Origin: Deltaproteobacteria bacterium
GTDB taxonomy: Bacteria > Desulfobacterota > DSM-4660 > Desulfatiglandales > Desulfatiglandaceae
DNA length: 15,719 nt
Direction of reading: 5' to 3'
Assembly: GCA_018644785.1 (NCBI GenBank)
Contig: JABGPV010000109.1
Span: 1 to 15,719 of the forward strand
Part shown: one piece after another, positions 9,182 through 15,341 of the stretch
Position numbering within the stretch: the stretch's first letter is position 1
Layout of the letters: each line of letters starts with the position of its first letter
Notes under the pieces: model-generated
What the model saw: the letters and a program-made list of their open reading frames with translations, nothing else
Told to the model about the DNA's origin: nothing
Database searches by the model: none
Program-made: the position numbers and the translations under genes

Positions 9182-9606
9182 TGAACGCTCCTTCCCAGTA
9201 TCTTTTCAGCCAGTTCATTGGAAAAGCCGGTAATCTCACTCTCCAGGGTCTCCCTGGCGGCTGTTACTTTGGCCTCAATCTCCTGTTTTGCAGCCGTTAA
9301 CTTTCGCTCCACGGCAGCACCGGCTTCCTGAAGAACCCCTTTTTCTTCTTCCTGTCCCAGGTCTTTCAGAGATTCTTTTTCCTGATAGCCTTCCTTCCTG
9401 GCCGAAACCATACCGCTTTCTATCGCTTCCTCATTGTCCTCTACGCGGCCCTGATAATCGTCAATCATTTTCTGACGGGAAGCCATCTCTTCATCTCTTT
9501 TTGCCAGTATCCCACGTATCGGCTTATAGAGGATGATGTTCATCACCACAAGAAGAACAAGAAAATTGGCTATTTGAAGAATCATTGTACCGTCTATGCT
9601 CAGCAT
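9178..9606 (-). CDS. atpX: F1Fo ATP synthase b' subunit (second peripheral stalk subunit)
   Basis: This is a second b-type stalk protein that is expected to pair with AtpF as a b/b' heterodimer, as in photosynthetic bacteria and many deltaproteobacteria. The 142 residues contain one membrane helix at the extreme N-terminus (about 8-28, ILQIANFLVLLVVMNIILY) followed by the KPI motif and RDEEMASR. The remainder is an uninterrupted charged coiled coil. Unlike atpF it has no signal-peptide-like extension. It is the first gene of the operon, behind the promoter at 9691-9719. I kept the ATG at 9606 because the family usually starts with a short MxSLDxTxxLQ sequence, matched here by MLSIDGTMILQ. Confidence 0.93.
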   Translation of the reverse strand: MLSIDGTMILQIANFLVLLVVMNIILYKPIRGILAKRDEEMASRQKMIDDYQGRVEDNEEAIESGMVSARKEGYQEKESLKDLGQEEEKGVLQEAGAAVERKLTAAKQEIEAKVTAARETLESEITGFSNELAEKILGRSVQ

Positions 9607-9690
9607 ATCAAAGGCATCCTTTCATCACGATTTCCAAAGGTTTCAAGTTTACAATTAACGCCAGACAGGACAATTTCACAAAAGTACCGC

Positions 9691-9719
9691 TTTCTACAAA
9701 AAAAAACGGCGCTTGTCAA
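9691..9719 (-). promoter_or_regulatory. Sigma70-like promoter of the ATP synthase operon
   Basis: On the minus strand there is a perfect TTGACA (9714-9719), a 17-base spacer containing a run of nine T, and TAGAAA (9691-9696). The start would be near 9684, leaving a leader of about 78 bases before the b' gene. It sits in the 157-base gap behind the bactofilin gene, so the atp operon can be expressed independently of bactofilin. Confidence 0.6.
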
Positions 9720-9763
9720 AAGCTTTTTTTCAAAGCAAACACGGCTAATATGGAAACCGCAGT

Positions 9764-10099
9764 TTAACCGATTTCAGTTTGACATTTCCCTTCAAAAACA
9801 GCCCCCGCGCCCATAATAATCTCCGGGGACCGGATATCCCCAAAAATCCTGGCAGGTGTCAAAATCTCGATTCTCTGTTCCGCAACCGTATTGCCGTGAA
9901 TTTCACCGCTGACAAGCACACACGACGCACGAATATTACCTCGGATCACAGCGGTTTCCCCGATAATCAAGGTCCCTTCAGTGGAAATTTCCCCTTGAAA
10001 GCGACCGTCAATTCGAAGACCACCTGTAAACGTCAACGTTCCCTCAAAAGCCGTGTCTTTTCCCAAAAACGCAGTAATTCGAGGCGCTTTCCTCTTCAT
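9764..10099 (-). CDS. Bactofilin family protein
   Basis: Bactofilins are bacterial cytoskeletal proteins that polymerise through a right-handed beta-helix and act in cell shape, polarity or chromosome placement. With the start chosen here the protein has 111 residues: a short basic N-terminus (MKRKAPRITAFLGKDT) and then repeated six-residue beta-helix turns (FEGTLTFTGGLRIDGRFQGEIST, continuing to about residue 105) with the typical RIDGRFQGEI and regular I/V-G-xI spacing. The ATG at 10099 has GAGGA just upstream. An in-frame ATG at 10159 would add 20 basic residues with no binding site and would cover a small hairpin (10129-10140), so I prefer the shorter form. A bactofilin gene beside atpX-atpF is a recurring arrangement in deltaproteobacteria. 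Confidence 0.9.
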   Translation of the reverse strand: MKRKAPRITAFLGKDTAFEGTLTFTGGLRIDGRFQGEISTEGTLIIGETAVIRGNIRASCVLVSGEIHGNTVAEQRIEILTPARIFGDIRSPEIIMGAGAVFEGKCQTEIG

Positions 10100-10274
10100 C
10101 AGTCCTCGTATCCTTGATCGAAATGCGCGTGTTTTAACACACACCTGACCACATTGCAAGAAAAATCACAAACCAATCAATTCTTCTAAAAGAGATACAC
10201 TTATTAGCAACCAATCCAGCCACCCATCATTTACAGATGCCAGGGAGAGAATTTCCGGGTCACGTTGATATTGA

Positions 10275-10304
10275 TTGACAATGACATCCATTGCTAGTTA
10301 TATC
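10275..10304 (+). promoter_or_regulatory. Candidate promoter for the SCP2-purM-tatA operon
   Basis: A perfect TTGACA (10275-10280), an 18-base spacer and TATATC (10299-10304) lie 39 bases before the ATG of the SCP2 gene. The 10100-10342 gap is a divergent intergenic region. I saw no comparably good promoter for bactofilin on the opposite strand. Confidence 0.45.
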
Positions 10305-10342
10305 CGATGTGAAAACATAAAAATAAAGGAGGGAAATAAAAA

Positions 10343-10669
10343 ATGGCGCTAACGAACGTTAAAGACGTCTTCAACAAAATGTCCGAGGTGTTTGATGCCG
10401 ATGCGGCCCAGGGTTTGGACGTGGTGTTTCAATTTGAAATAACCGGGGATGATGGCGGGAACTGGAAAATTGTCGTCAAAGACGGAACCTGTGAAGTCAT
10501 TGAAGGGTGTCATGACGAACCCACTGTAACACTCACCATGTCGGCTGAAACATGGCTTAGCATGATCAATCAAGAGATCAACGGCATGCAGGCATTTATG
10601 GATGGACGGCTCAAAGCTGCCGGGGACATCATGCTTGCCCAAAGAGTTGAGCAATTATTTCCGCTTTAG
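10343..10669 (+). CDS. SCP2 sterol-binding domain protein (single domain)
   Basis: The 108-residue protein consists of one SCP2 domain and nothing else. SCP2 folds form a hydrophobic pocket for lipids or acyl-CoA. Diagnostic features seen: the N-terminal helix (VKDVFNKMSEVFD), strands FQFEITGDDGGNWKIVVKDG (about 30-49), the EPTVTLTMSAETWLSMI segment (about 59-75), and the ending MDGRLKAAGDIMLAQRVEQLF (about 86-106), where (F/M)xxGKLKxxGDxxLAxxLxxLF is the family pattern. There is no signal peptide. A strong AAGGAGGG site precedes the ATG. The ligand cannot be deduced. It stands alone before purM without a terminator between them, so co-transcription is likely. In deltaproteobacteria such proteins are common next to acyl-CoA enzymes, which are not present here. 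Confidence 0.9.
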   Translation: MALTNVKDVFNKMSEVFDADAAQGLDVVFQFEITGDDGGNWKIVVKDGTCEVIEGCHDEPTVTLTMSAETWLSMINQEINGMQAFMDGRLKAAGDIMLAQRVEQLFPL

Positions 10670-10678
10670 CGCCCTTAT

Positions 10679-10710
10679 ATTCAGACTCAGGGTTTGACAA
10701 GAATCTGAAT
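10679..10710. repeat. Inverted repeat before purM
   Basis: ATTCAGA (10679-10685) and TCTGAAT (10704-10710) form a perfect seven-base inverted repeat separated by 18 bases, in the gap between the SCP2 gene and purM. The right arm ends 16 bases before the preferred purM ATG. It could be an operator or an mRNA hairpin near the purM ribosome binding site. Confidence 0.35.
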
Positions 10711-10726
10711 GATGGAGTCAAGAACA

Positions 10727-11815
10727 ATGAGCATCAAAAAGCCCGATGATCAAAAGGATTCTTACGCCCAGGCAGGGGTCGATATCGAAGCGGGAAATAG
10801 ATTTGTAGAACTGATCAAACCCATTGTCAGAAGGACTCAAACCCCCGGTGTCATCACCAATATCGGCGGATTTGCCGGCCTTTTTTCGCTCCATGTTCAA
10901 CACGTCAAGAAACCTGTCCTGGTCAGCTCTACCGACGGGGTCGGCACAAAACTCAAAATTGCGTTCATGCTCGATAAACACGACACGATCGGATTGGACC
11001 TCGTGGCCATGTGCGTCAACGATATTGTCGTACAGGGTGCTTCTCCGCTTTTTTTTCTCGACTACATATCCATGGGCGTTCTGGATGAGAACAGGGCCGT
11101 TGAAATCGTGAAAGGGATTGCAGCCGGATGTATGGAGGCCAAATGCTCGCTCATCGGAGGGGAAACCGCTGAGATGCCCGGTTTCTACGCAAAAGACGAA
11201 TACGACCTGGCCGGATTCGTGGTCGGAATGGCCGATAACGAAGAACTGCTGGACGGAAGCGAGATTGCGGTAGGCCATCGGCTGATTGGCATCGAGTCTA
11301 GCGGACTTCACAGTAATGGTTACTCTCTGGTGAGGAAGGTTTTCTTTGATGACCTGAAAATGTCCGTTTCCGACCATGTGCCGGATTTTGGTCGAACCCT
11401 CGGGGAGGAGCTGCTCGAACCCACCCGGATATACGCCAGAACCATCAGCAACCTCCGGAGGGATTTTCGTCTTTACGGCATCAGTCACATCACAGGCGGC
11501 GGACTCATCGAAAACCCTCCCCGCATATTGCCATCACGCTGCAAGGCCATTATTGATATATCCGCCTGGATACCCCACCCTGTATTTCAATATATCAAGA
11601 AAGCCGGCCATGTATCGGACCACGACATGATGCGGACCTTTAACAACGGTCTCGGAATGCTGATTGTTGTCAATGAGGAAGAAACCGATGAGGTCCTTCT
11701 GAGACTGAAAGCCATGGGAGAGAAGGCAAACTGTGTCGGGCGCATAGAAGCACGGGAAGAAAATGAAGACCCCGTTCAATTTGAGGGAGTTCAATCCATA
11801 GAAGCCGAATGCTAG
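10727..11815 (+). CDS. purM: Phosphoribosylformylglycinamidine cyclo-ligase
   Basis: PurM closes the imidazole ring in step five of purine synthesis, converting FGAM to AIR with ATP, in the cytoplasm as a dimer. The 362 residues are close to the usual 345-350. Landmarks seen: SYAQAGVDI near the N-terminus, the ATP/substrate region LVSSTDGVGTKLKIAF, the NDIVVQGASPLFFLDY strand, the signature IGGETAEMPGFY, SSGLHSNGYSLVRKV, the LLEPTRIY segment, HITGGGLIENPPR and TFNNGLGM. I prefer the ATG at 10727 because GGAG sits nine bases upstream; ATGs at 10709 and 10712 lack a site. It is not next to purN, which often accompanies it. Confidence 0.97.
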   Translation: MSIKKPDDQKDSYAQAGVDIEAGNRFVELIKPIVRRTQTPGVITNIGGFAGLFSLHVQHVKKPVLVSSTDGVGTKLKIAFMLDKHDTIGLDLVAMCVNDIVVQGASPLFFLDYISMGVLDENRAVEIVKGIAAGCMEAKCSLIGGETAEMPGFYAKDEYDLAGFVVGMADNEELLDGSEIAVGHRLIGIESSGLHSNGYSLVRKVFFDDLKMSVSDHVPDFGRTLGEELLEPTRIYARTISNLRRDFRLYGISHITGGGLIENPPRILPSRCKAIIDISAWIPHPVFQYIKKAGHVSDHDMMRTFNNGLGMLIVVNEEETDEVLLRLKAMGEKANCVGRIEAREENEDPVQFEGVQSIEAEC

Positions 11816-11893
11816 ATGTCGGAATAACCTGAAGAAGCGTACACTTTCTGCCGTGGCTTAGAAGCTTCATCAAACTGTAAGGAGTAAAATCAT

Positions 11894-12208
11894 ATGTTCG
11901 GGCTTGGTCCTACGGAACTGATCATCATCGCCATCATTGTCATCCTGATCTTTGGCGCCAAACGCATTCCGGATATCGGAAAGGGTCTCGGCGGCGCCAT
12001 CAGGGAATTCAAAAACGTCAAAAAAGAATTGAGACCGGAAAAAGCTTCCGATGACGCATCCGCGAAGGAAATTGAAACCCCGGAGGCTGAGAAACCGCCG
12101 ACCATGGAAAGCAAGGTTGTCGACAAGGTCATGGAACAGGTCCCGGGGGTCAAAAAAGCCATGGATTTGAAGAAAAAGGCAGAAACCGTAAAAACCCTTT
12201 TAAAGTAG
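11894..12208 (+). CDS. tatA: Sec-independent protein translocase TatA/E family protein
   Basis: TatA subunits assemble at the membrane to pass folded proteins with twin-arginine signals. The 104 residues show the standard plan: an N-terminal membrane helix (about 7-21) with polar Glu8, the FG hinge at 20-21, and the amphipathic helix AKRIPDIGKGLGGAIREFK (22-40). An acidic, low-complexity linker follows, and then a second lysine-rich amphipathic stretch at the C-terminus (about 70-104). Glu8 and the short amphipathic helix favour TatA over TatB. A good TAAGGAG site lies before the ATG. No tatB or tatC is in the window. Its place after purM and before the CoA-binding gene suggests an operon, although the 78-base gap before it could hide a weak promoter. 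Confidence 0.93.
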   Translation: MFGLGPTELIIIAIIVILIFGAKRIPDIGKGLGGAIREFKNVKKELRPEKASDDASAKEIETPEAEKPPTMESKVVDKVMEQVPGVKKAMDLKKKAETVKTLLK

Positions 12209-12215
12209 GATGCTT

Positions 12216-12662
12216 ATGGAAAGCCCCCAATGCGAAATGCCTGATTATACGCCCTCTTCAAGGGAAATGGAGAAAATCCTGCAGAATTCAAAACGGATTG
12301 CGGTTGTGGGTCTTTCCCCCAAAACATCCCGGGATAGCAACAAGGTGGCCCGGTACCTGTTGGAACAGGGGTATGACGTCATCCCCGTCAATCCGGGTCA
12401 GAAGGAAATTCTCGAAAGGACCTGTTACAAAACCCTTGAAGACATCCCCTTTGCCATTGATATGGCCGACCTCTTTATCAACCCCACCCGTGTTCCGCCG
12501 GTGGTGGCGCAGTGCATCCGCATGGGAGTCAAAACCATCTGGATGCAGTTGGGTGTCGTTCACAACGACGCGGCTTCAAAAGCCAGGGCCGCCGGCATTG
12601 AGGTGGTCATGAACCGATGCATCATGCGGGAGCACCAGAATTTCATGAAGGTTAACGGGTAA
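12216..12662 (+). CDS. CoA-binding domain protein, YccU-like
   Basis: This is a 148-residue single Rossmann domain of the type found at the N-terminus of succinyl-CoA synthetase alpha and in the YccU family, which binds CoA or acyl-CoA. Seen: the nucleotide-binding loop IAVVGLSPKTSRDSNKVA (about 29-46), strand DVIPVNP with the conserved Asn-Pro, the DMADLFINPTRVPPVV segment, KTIWMQLGVV, and the C-terminal NRCIMREHQNF. The IWMQxGV...MDRCIKxEH-type ending is characteristic of this family. The physiological function is not established. The ATG at 12216 is chosen because AGGA lies five bases upstream; the in-frame ATG at 12210 abuts its only possible site. It follows tatA by seven bases. Confidence 0.92.
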   Translation: MESPQCEMPDYTPSSREMEKILQNSKRIAVVGLSPKTSRDSNKVARYLLEQGYDVIPVNPGQKEILERTCYKTLEDIPFAIDMADLFINPTRVPPVVAQCIRMGVKTIWMQLGVVHNDAASKARAAGIEVVMNRCIMREHQNFMKVNG

Positions 12663-12674
12663 AATCACCCTTTT
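12657..12674 (+). terminator. Weak hairpin at the convergent gene junction
   Basis: GGGT (12657-12660) and ACCC (12667-12670) form a short stem around a six-base loop, followed by TTTT. The stem covers the stop codon of the CoA-binding gene. Four base pairs make it a poor intrinsic terminator, but it is the only candidate in the 24 bases between the two convergent genes. Confidence 0.25.
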
Positions 12675-12686
12675 CAAAAAGTTGCA

Positions 12687-13178
12687 TCACCTACCGGGAG
12701 TGCCACCCGCACCACCACCAGCACCGCCACCAGCACCACCGGCCCCATGGTCGTCGCCACCCCCGTCGGCCCTAGTGCTGAAAAGTTTCAATAAAAAAAA
12801 CTTCCTTTTTCCACTCTCTATATCAATCTCAATGGGGCCGTCGTGTTTCGAGCGATAACCCGTGGGCACCAGCAACATGTATTTACCCGGCGGCACAGAA
12901 ACCGGCTTTACGGGGGTCTCGCCCAGAGAAATTTCGCCTCCGGAACAGAGGCGCTTCTCCGATTTGATCAGTCCAAACAATACACTCTTTTCCTTCGTCT
13001 GGTACTTTTCCTGCGGACAGAGGTGTAGTTCCAGGCGTGAGATATTGCACTCAATTTCAATCGTTCCTGAATTCACCTGATCCTGTTTGCCTGCCTTTTC
13101 CGCGGCGAATCCCTGAAACGCCCACAAAACCACCACACACAACAAAGGCAAAACCCCTCTCAATTTTTTAGAATCCAT
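12687..13178 (-). CDS. Secreted protein with PEGA-like domain and Gly-rich tail
   Basis: I do not recognise a named family for the whole protein. The 163 residues start with a clear signal peptide (basic start, hydrophobic core about 9-22, FAA before Glu27). The mature part (about 37-137) has the rhythm of a PEGA-type beta-sandwich: GTIEIEC, then LGETPVKPVSVPPGKYMLLV and GYRSKHDGPIEIDIESGKRK. The ending from about residue 140 is low complexity, with Asp and then repeating GGAGGG units. Cysteines at 44, 54 and 78 could form a disulfide in the periplasm; there is no lipobox. An AAAGGGGG site precedes the ATG. It lies 42 bases downstream of the cyclase-CHASE2 gene on the same strand, so it is probably co-transcribed and may be a periplasmic or envelope partner of the CHASE2 sensor. 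Confidence 0.75.
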   Translation of the reverse strand: MDSKKLRGVLPLLCVVVLWAFQGFAAEKAGKQDQVNSGTIEIECNISRLELHLCPQEKYQTKEKSVLFGLIKSEKRLCSGGEISLGETPVKPVSVPPGKYMLLVPTGYRSKHDGPIEIDIESGKRKFFLLKLFSTRADGGGDDHGAGGAGGGAGGGAGGTPGR

Positions 13179-13220
13179 GCTTTACCCCCTTTCAATGCCT
13201 TATCACCATTTAGAATTATC

Positions 13221-15026
13221 TCAAGGCAGTTTCCCGCTTTTCATTTTCCAGACAGACATCAGCGAAAAAACAAGACCTGCAAAGAAAAAGTTGGCCAACC
13301 CGAAAAGCACCGGAACAAAGGCCAGTGCCACCATAAGGGCTGCTGTTGACAACCCCATAAAAGAAAAGGTTCTCAATCGCCCCCCCTTTTTTCGGGCAAA
13401 AACGCACACCCCATAGAGTAGCAGACATGTACCGATGATTTCAATCAAGAGATAGAGGATGCTCTCCAGATGAAAAAGTGACATCCCTTCGCCTGAAAAA
13501 TTCAACATCCATTCATCATTTATTTCCTTGTGATAATACCCTTGAATCACCTGATTAATGGCGTGAGCGAACAGAAATACACCCGGCATTCCGTAACCAT
13601 CCTTTTTGTCATGGGGTGTAAAGTCGGTGGGGCTGTAAGGAGTATGAAAATAATCCGTTTCACTTCCTCCCATTCCGATCAGGACAATCCGCCCCGAGAA
13701 CTGCTTCTTATCCGCCCATCCATTGTAAACTTCGTGATAGGGAACTCTCGTAAAAGGCGTCTCGGCAAAGGCCAGCCACAACCGCCTCGGAATGGGTGGC
13801 CCAATGAGCCTCACCCCATCCACACTCAACACCGGTTTCAATCTCAGCTTTTCCGCCAATACCTGCAGAAAAAAACTCGGACGATCCATCAACTCCCCAG
13901 ACACCGCCATTTTATCCCAGGCCATCAGATACATGACTTCGTTGATCCAGGTCAAATCCCTGTATACGGAAATGAACCCCCAATGGGCCTCGCTGTAAAC
14001 AGCCTTCTCCTGTGTATTCTGGTACTGACCCAGAATAACGGGGAAACCTTTTTTCCTGGCCCATTTGAGGCTCTCCACAAACTGCTTCGTGGCCTTTTTC
14101 TCGGCCGCATCATTGGCAGGTGAGTACCAGAAATCGAAGCCAACGGCGCCCACGCCCATTTCGAAAAGATTTTTGATAACTGTCGGATAGTATTGTCGCC
14201 AGAGCCTTGGCCTCACATCATACGGGGGCGGCGCTTCTTTGCCCTTCACATTCATTTTACGGTATTCATCTTTGTCGATGGTGACAACGGTCACCTGTTG
14301 GGTGTTGGGCAACAGGGACAGCCGACACTGCCACATTTTCGTCAGCAGGTTGATTTTGAAATGGTTTACAAGAGGCATCAGCAGGAGCATCAAAAGAGAG
14401 GTCGCGATTACTTTTGACACAAATCCAAAACCTTTTCCAGTCAACAGGGCCAGTTGGCCCGGTTTTTTACTTTTGCCAGCTTCCTTCGAAATATCCGCGT
14501 CTTTCCAGACCACGCGATACGTCCGAACCGCTTCGGAGATATTCTTCACTACCTGCCGGCCCATAAAATCATATCGATAGTGGATCTTTCGTTTCACCTG
14601 GTCGTACAGGGTTCCTGAAATACATATGCCTCCCGGGTCGGCCAGTCCCTCAATCCTTGCGGCGATATTGACGCCATCGCCATAGATCTCCCCGCCTTCG
14701 ACGATCACATCCCCGATATTAATCCCGATGCGGAAAATCATCTTACGTTCATCGGGCAATTCGAAGTTTTTTTCCTCCAGCGCCTCCTGTATGGCCACGG
14801 CACATTCAAGGGCATCCACTGCGCTGGCAAACTCGGCCAGGACATTATCCCCCGGGGAGTCCACCACCCTGCCCCTCGCGCCTCCAATGGCTGAAGCTAT
14901 AATTTCGCGACACGCCCTGATAGCCTTCACCGTCGCCGCTTCATCCTGCCCCATAAGTCGGCTGTATCCCTTCACATCCGCACTCAAAATAGCGGCAAGC
15001 TTGCGATGGACAGGTTCTGATTTCAC
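13221..15026 (-). CDS. Class III nucleotide cyclase fused to a CHASE2 sensor (cyclase first)
   Basis: The product should make a cyclic nucleotide in the cytoplasm in response to an extracytoplasmic cue. Residue numbers assume the 601-residue GTG form. The catalytic domain (about 8-172) has metal-binding Asp17 in ILSADVKGYS and Asp60 in DSPGDNVLAEF, plus transition-state Asn120 and Arg124 in GDGVNIAAR. The adenine-selecting Lys and Asp positions appear to hold Asp56 and Glu113. A basic linker and membrane helix (about 203-220) follow. Then comes a CHASE2 domain (about 225-510) with VVTIDKDEY, a long helix ending in VGAVGFDFWYS, and RIVLIGMGGSETDYFHTPYS. Three C-terminal membrane helices (about 521-544, 554-575, 576-593) complete it. 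Normally CHASE2 precedes the output domain; here the order is reversed. The GTG at 15026 has GAGG six bases upstream. A TTG at 15038 is the alternative but sits too close to its binding site. Confidence 0.9.
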   Translation of the reverse strand: MKSEPVHRKLAAILSADVKGYSRLMGQDEAATVKAIRACREIIASAIGGARGRVVDSPGDNVLAEFASAVDALECAVAIQEALEEKNFELPDERKMIFRIGINIGDVIVEGGEIYGDGVNIAARIEGLADPGGICISGTLYDQVKRKIHYRYDFMGRQVVKNISEAVRTYRVVWKDADISKEAGKSKKPGQLALLTGKGFGFVSKVIATSLLMLLLMPLVNHFKINLLTKMWQCRLSLLPNTQQVTVVTIDKDEYRKMNVKGKEAPPPYDVRPRLWRQYYPTVIKNLFEMGVGAVGFDFWYSPANDAAEKKATKQFVESLKWARKKGFPVILGQYQNTQEKAVYSEAHWGFISVYRDLTWINEVMYLMAWDKMAVSGELMDRPSFFLQVLAEKLRLKPVLSVDGVRLIGPPIPRRLWLAFAETPFTRVPYHEVYNGWADKKQFSGRIVLIGMGGSETDYFHTPYSPTDFTPHDKKDGYGMPGVFLFAHAINQVIQGYYHKEINDEWMLNFSGEGMSLFHLESILYLLIEIIGTCLLLYGVCVFARKKGGRLRTFSFMGLSTAALMVALAFVPVLFGLANFFFAGLVFSLMSVWKMKSGKLP

Positions 15027-15070
15027 CTTTGCCCTCAACTTCCTTTATGAAAATTTCTTCGAGCCTCTTA

Positions 15071-15169
15071 CCCGAAGGCACCCGGGGATTACAAATGCCG
15101 ACCGTGGCATGCTACCCCGACAGCAGCGTCATAACACAAAAGACCCGTAAACTGAAGATCAATGACGCT
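15071..15169 (-). promoter_or_regulatory. Structured untranslated leader of the cyclase gene
   Basis: In the minus-strand transcript, AGCGTCAT/ATGACGCT (15162-15169 with 15125-15132) forms a perfect eight-base stem. Next comes a two-part hairpin: CGGGG (15115-15119) with CCCCG (15083-15087), enclosing ATGCC/GGCAT (15106-15110 with 15095-15099). The CCCG of that outer stem could instead pair with CGGG at 15071-15074, so two folds exclude each other. This resembles a regulatory leader, but I do not recognise a known riboswitch, and the GEMM c-di-GMP consensus is not matched. The rest of 15039-15341 shows no gene. Confidence 0.35.
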
Positions 15170-15188
15170 TGCAAATCCAGCATAAACC

Positions 15189-15194
15189 ATTATA
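15189..15194 (-). promoter_or_regulatory. Possible -10 box for the cyclase gene
   Basis: A perfect TATAAT occurs on the minus strand inside a TATATATAATGG context, 20 bases before the first leader hairpin. No good -35 box is seen at 16-18 bases spacing, so an activator or a different sigma factor might be needed. The start would be near 15182 and the leader about 155 bases. Confidence 0.3.
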
Positions 15195-15341
15195 TATAAA
15201 CGGACAAAACAATTCAGCAGGGTCCTGAATTCCTTAATTTTCAAAATCGGAGAATCGCCCGCACAGCGGCAAGCCATCCTCCCCATAGGCCGGCTGGGTT
15301 TGCGAATCTTCATAAAATACCAGAGATCATTTTAAAAAGCC

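Noticed and set aside
10100..10159. Longer bactofilin start at 10159
   Set aside because: There is no ribosome binding site before it, and the extra 20 residues are unlike bactofilin N-termini; the ATG at 10099 has GAGGA upstream.
10718..11488. 256-codon open frame on the minus strand
   Set aside because: It is antisense to the highly conserved purM and has no recognisable protein signal.
15089..15313. 74-codon minus-strand frame upstream of the cyclase
   Set aside because: It has no ribosome binding site, an unlikely composition, and it covers the probable promoter and leader hairpins.
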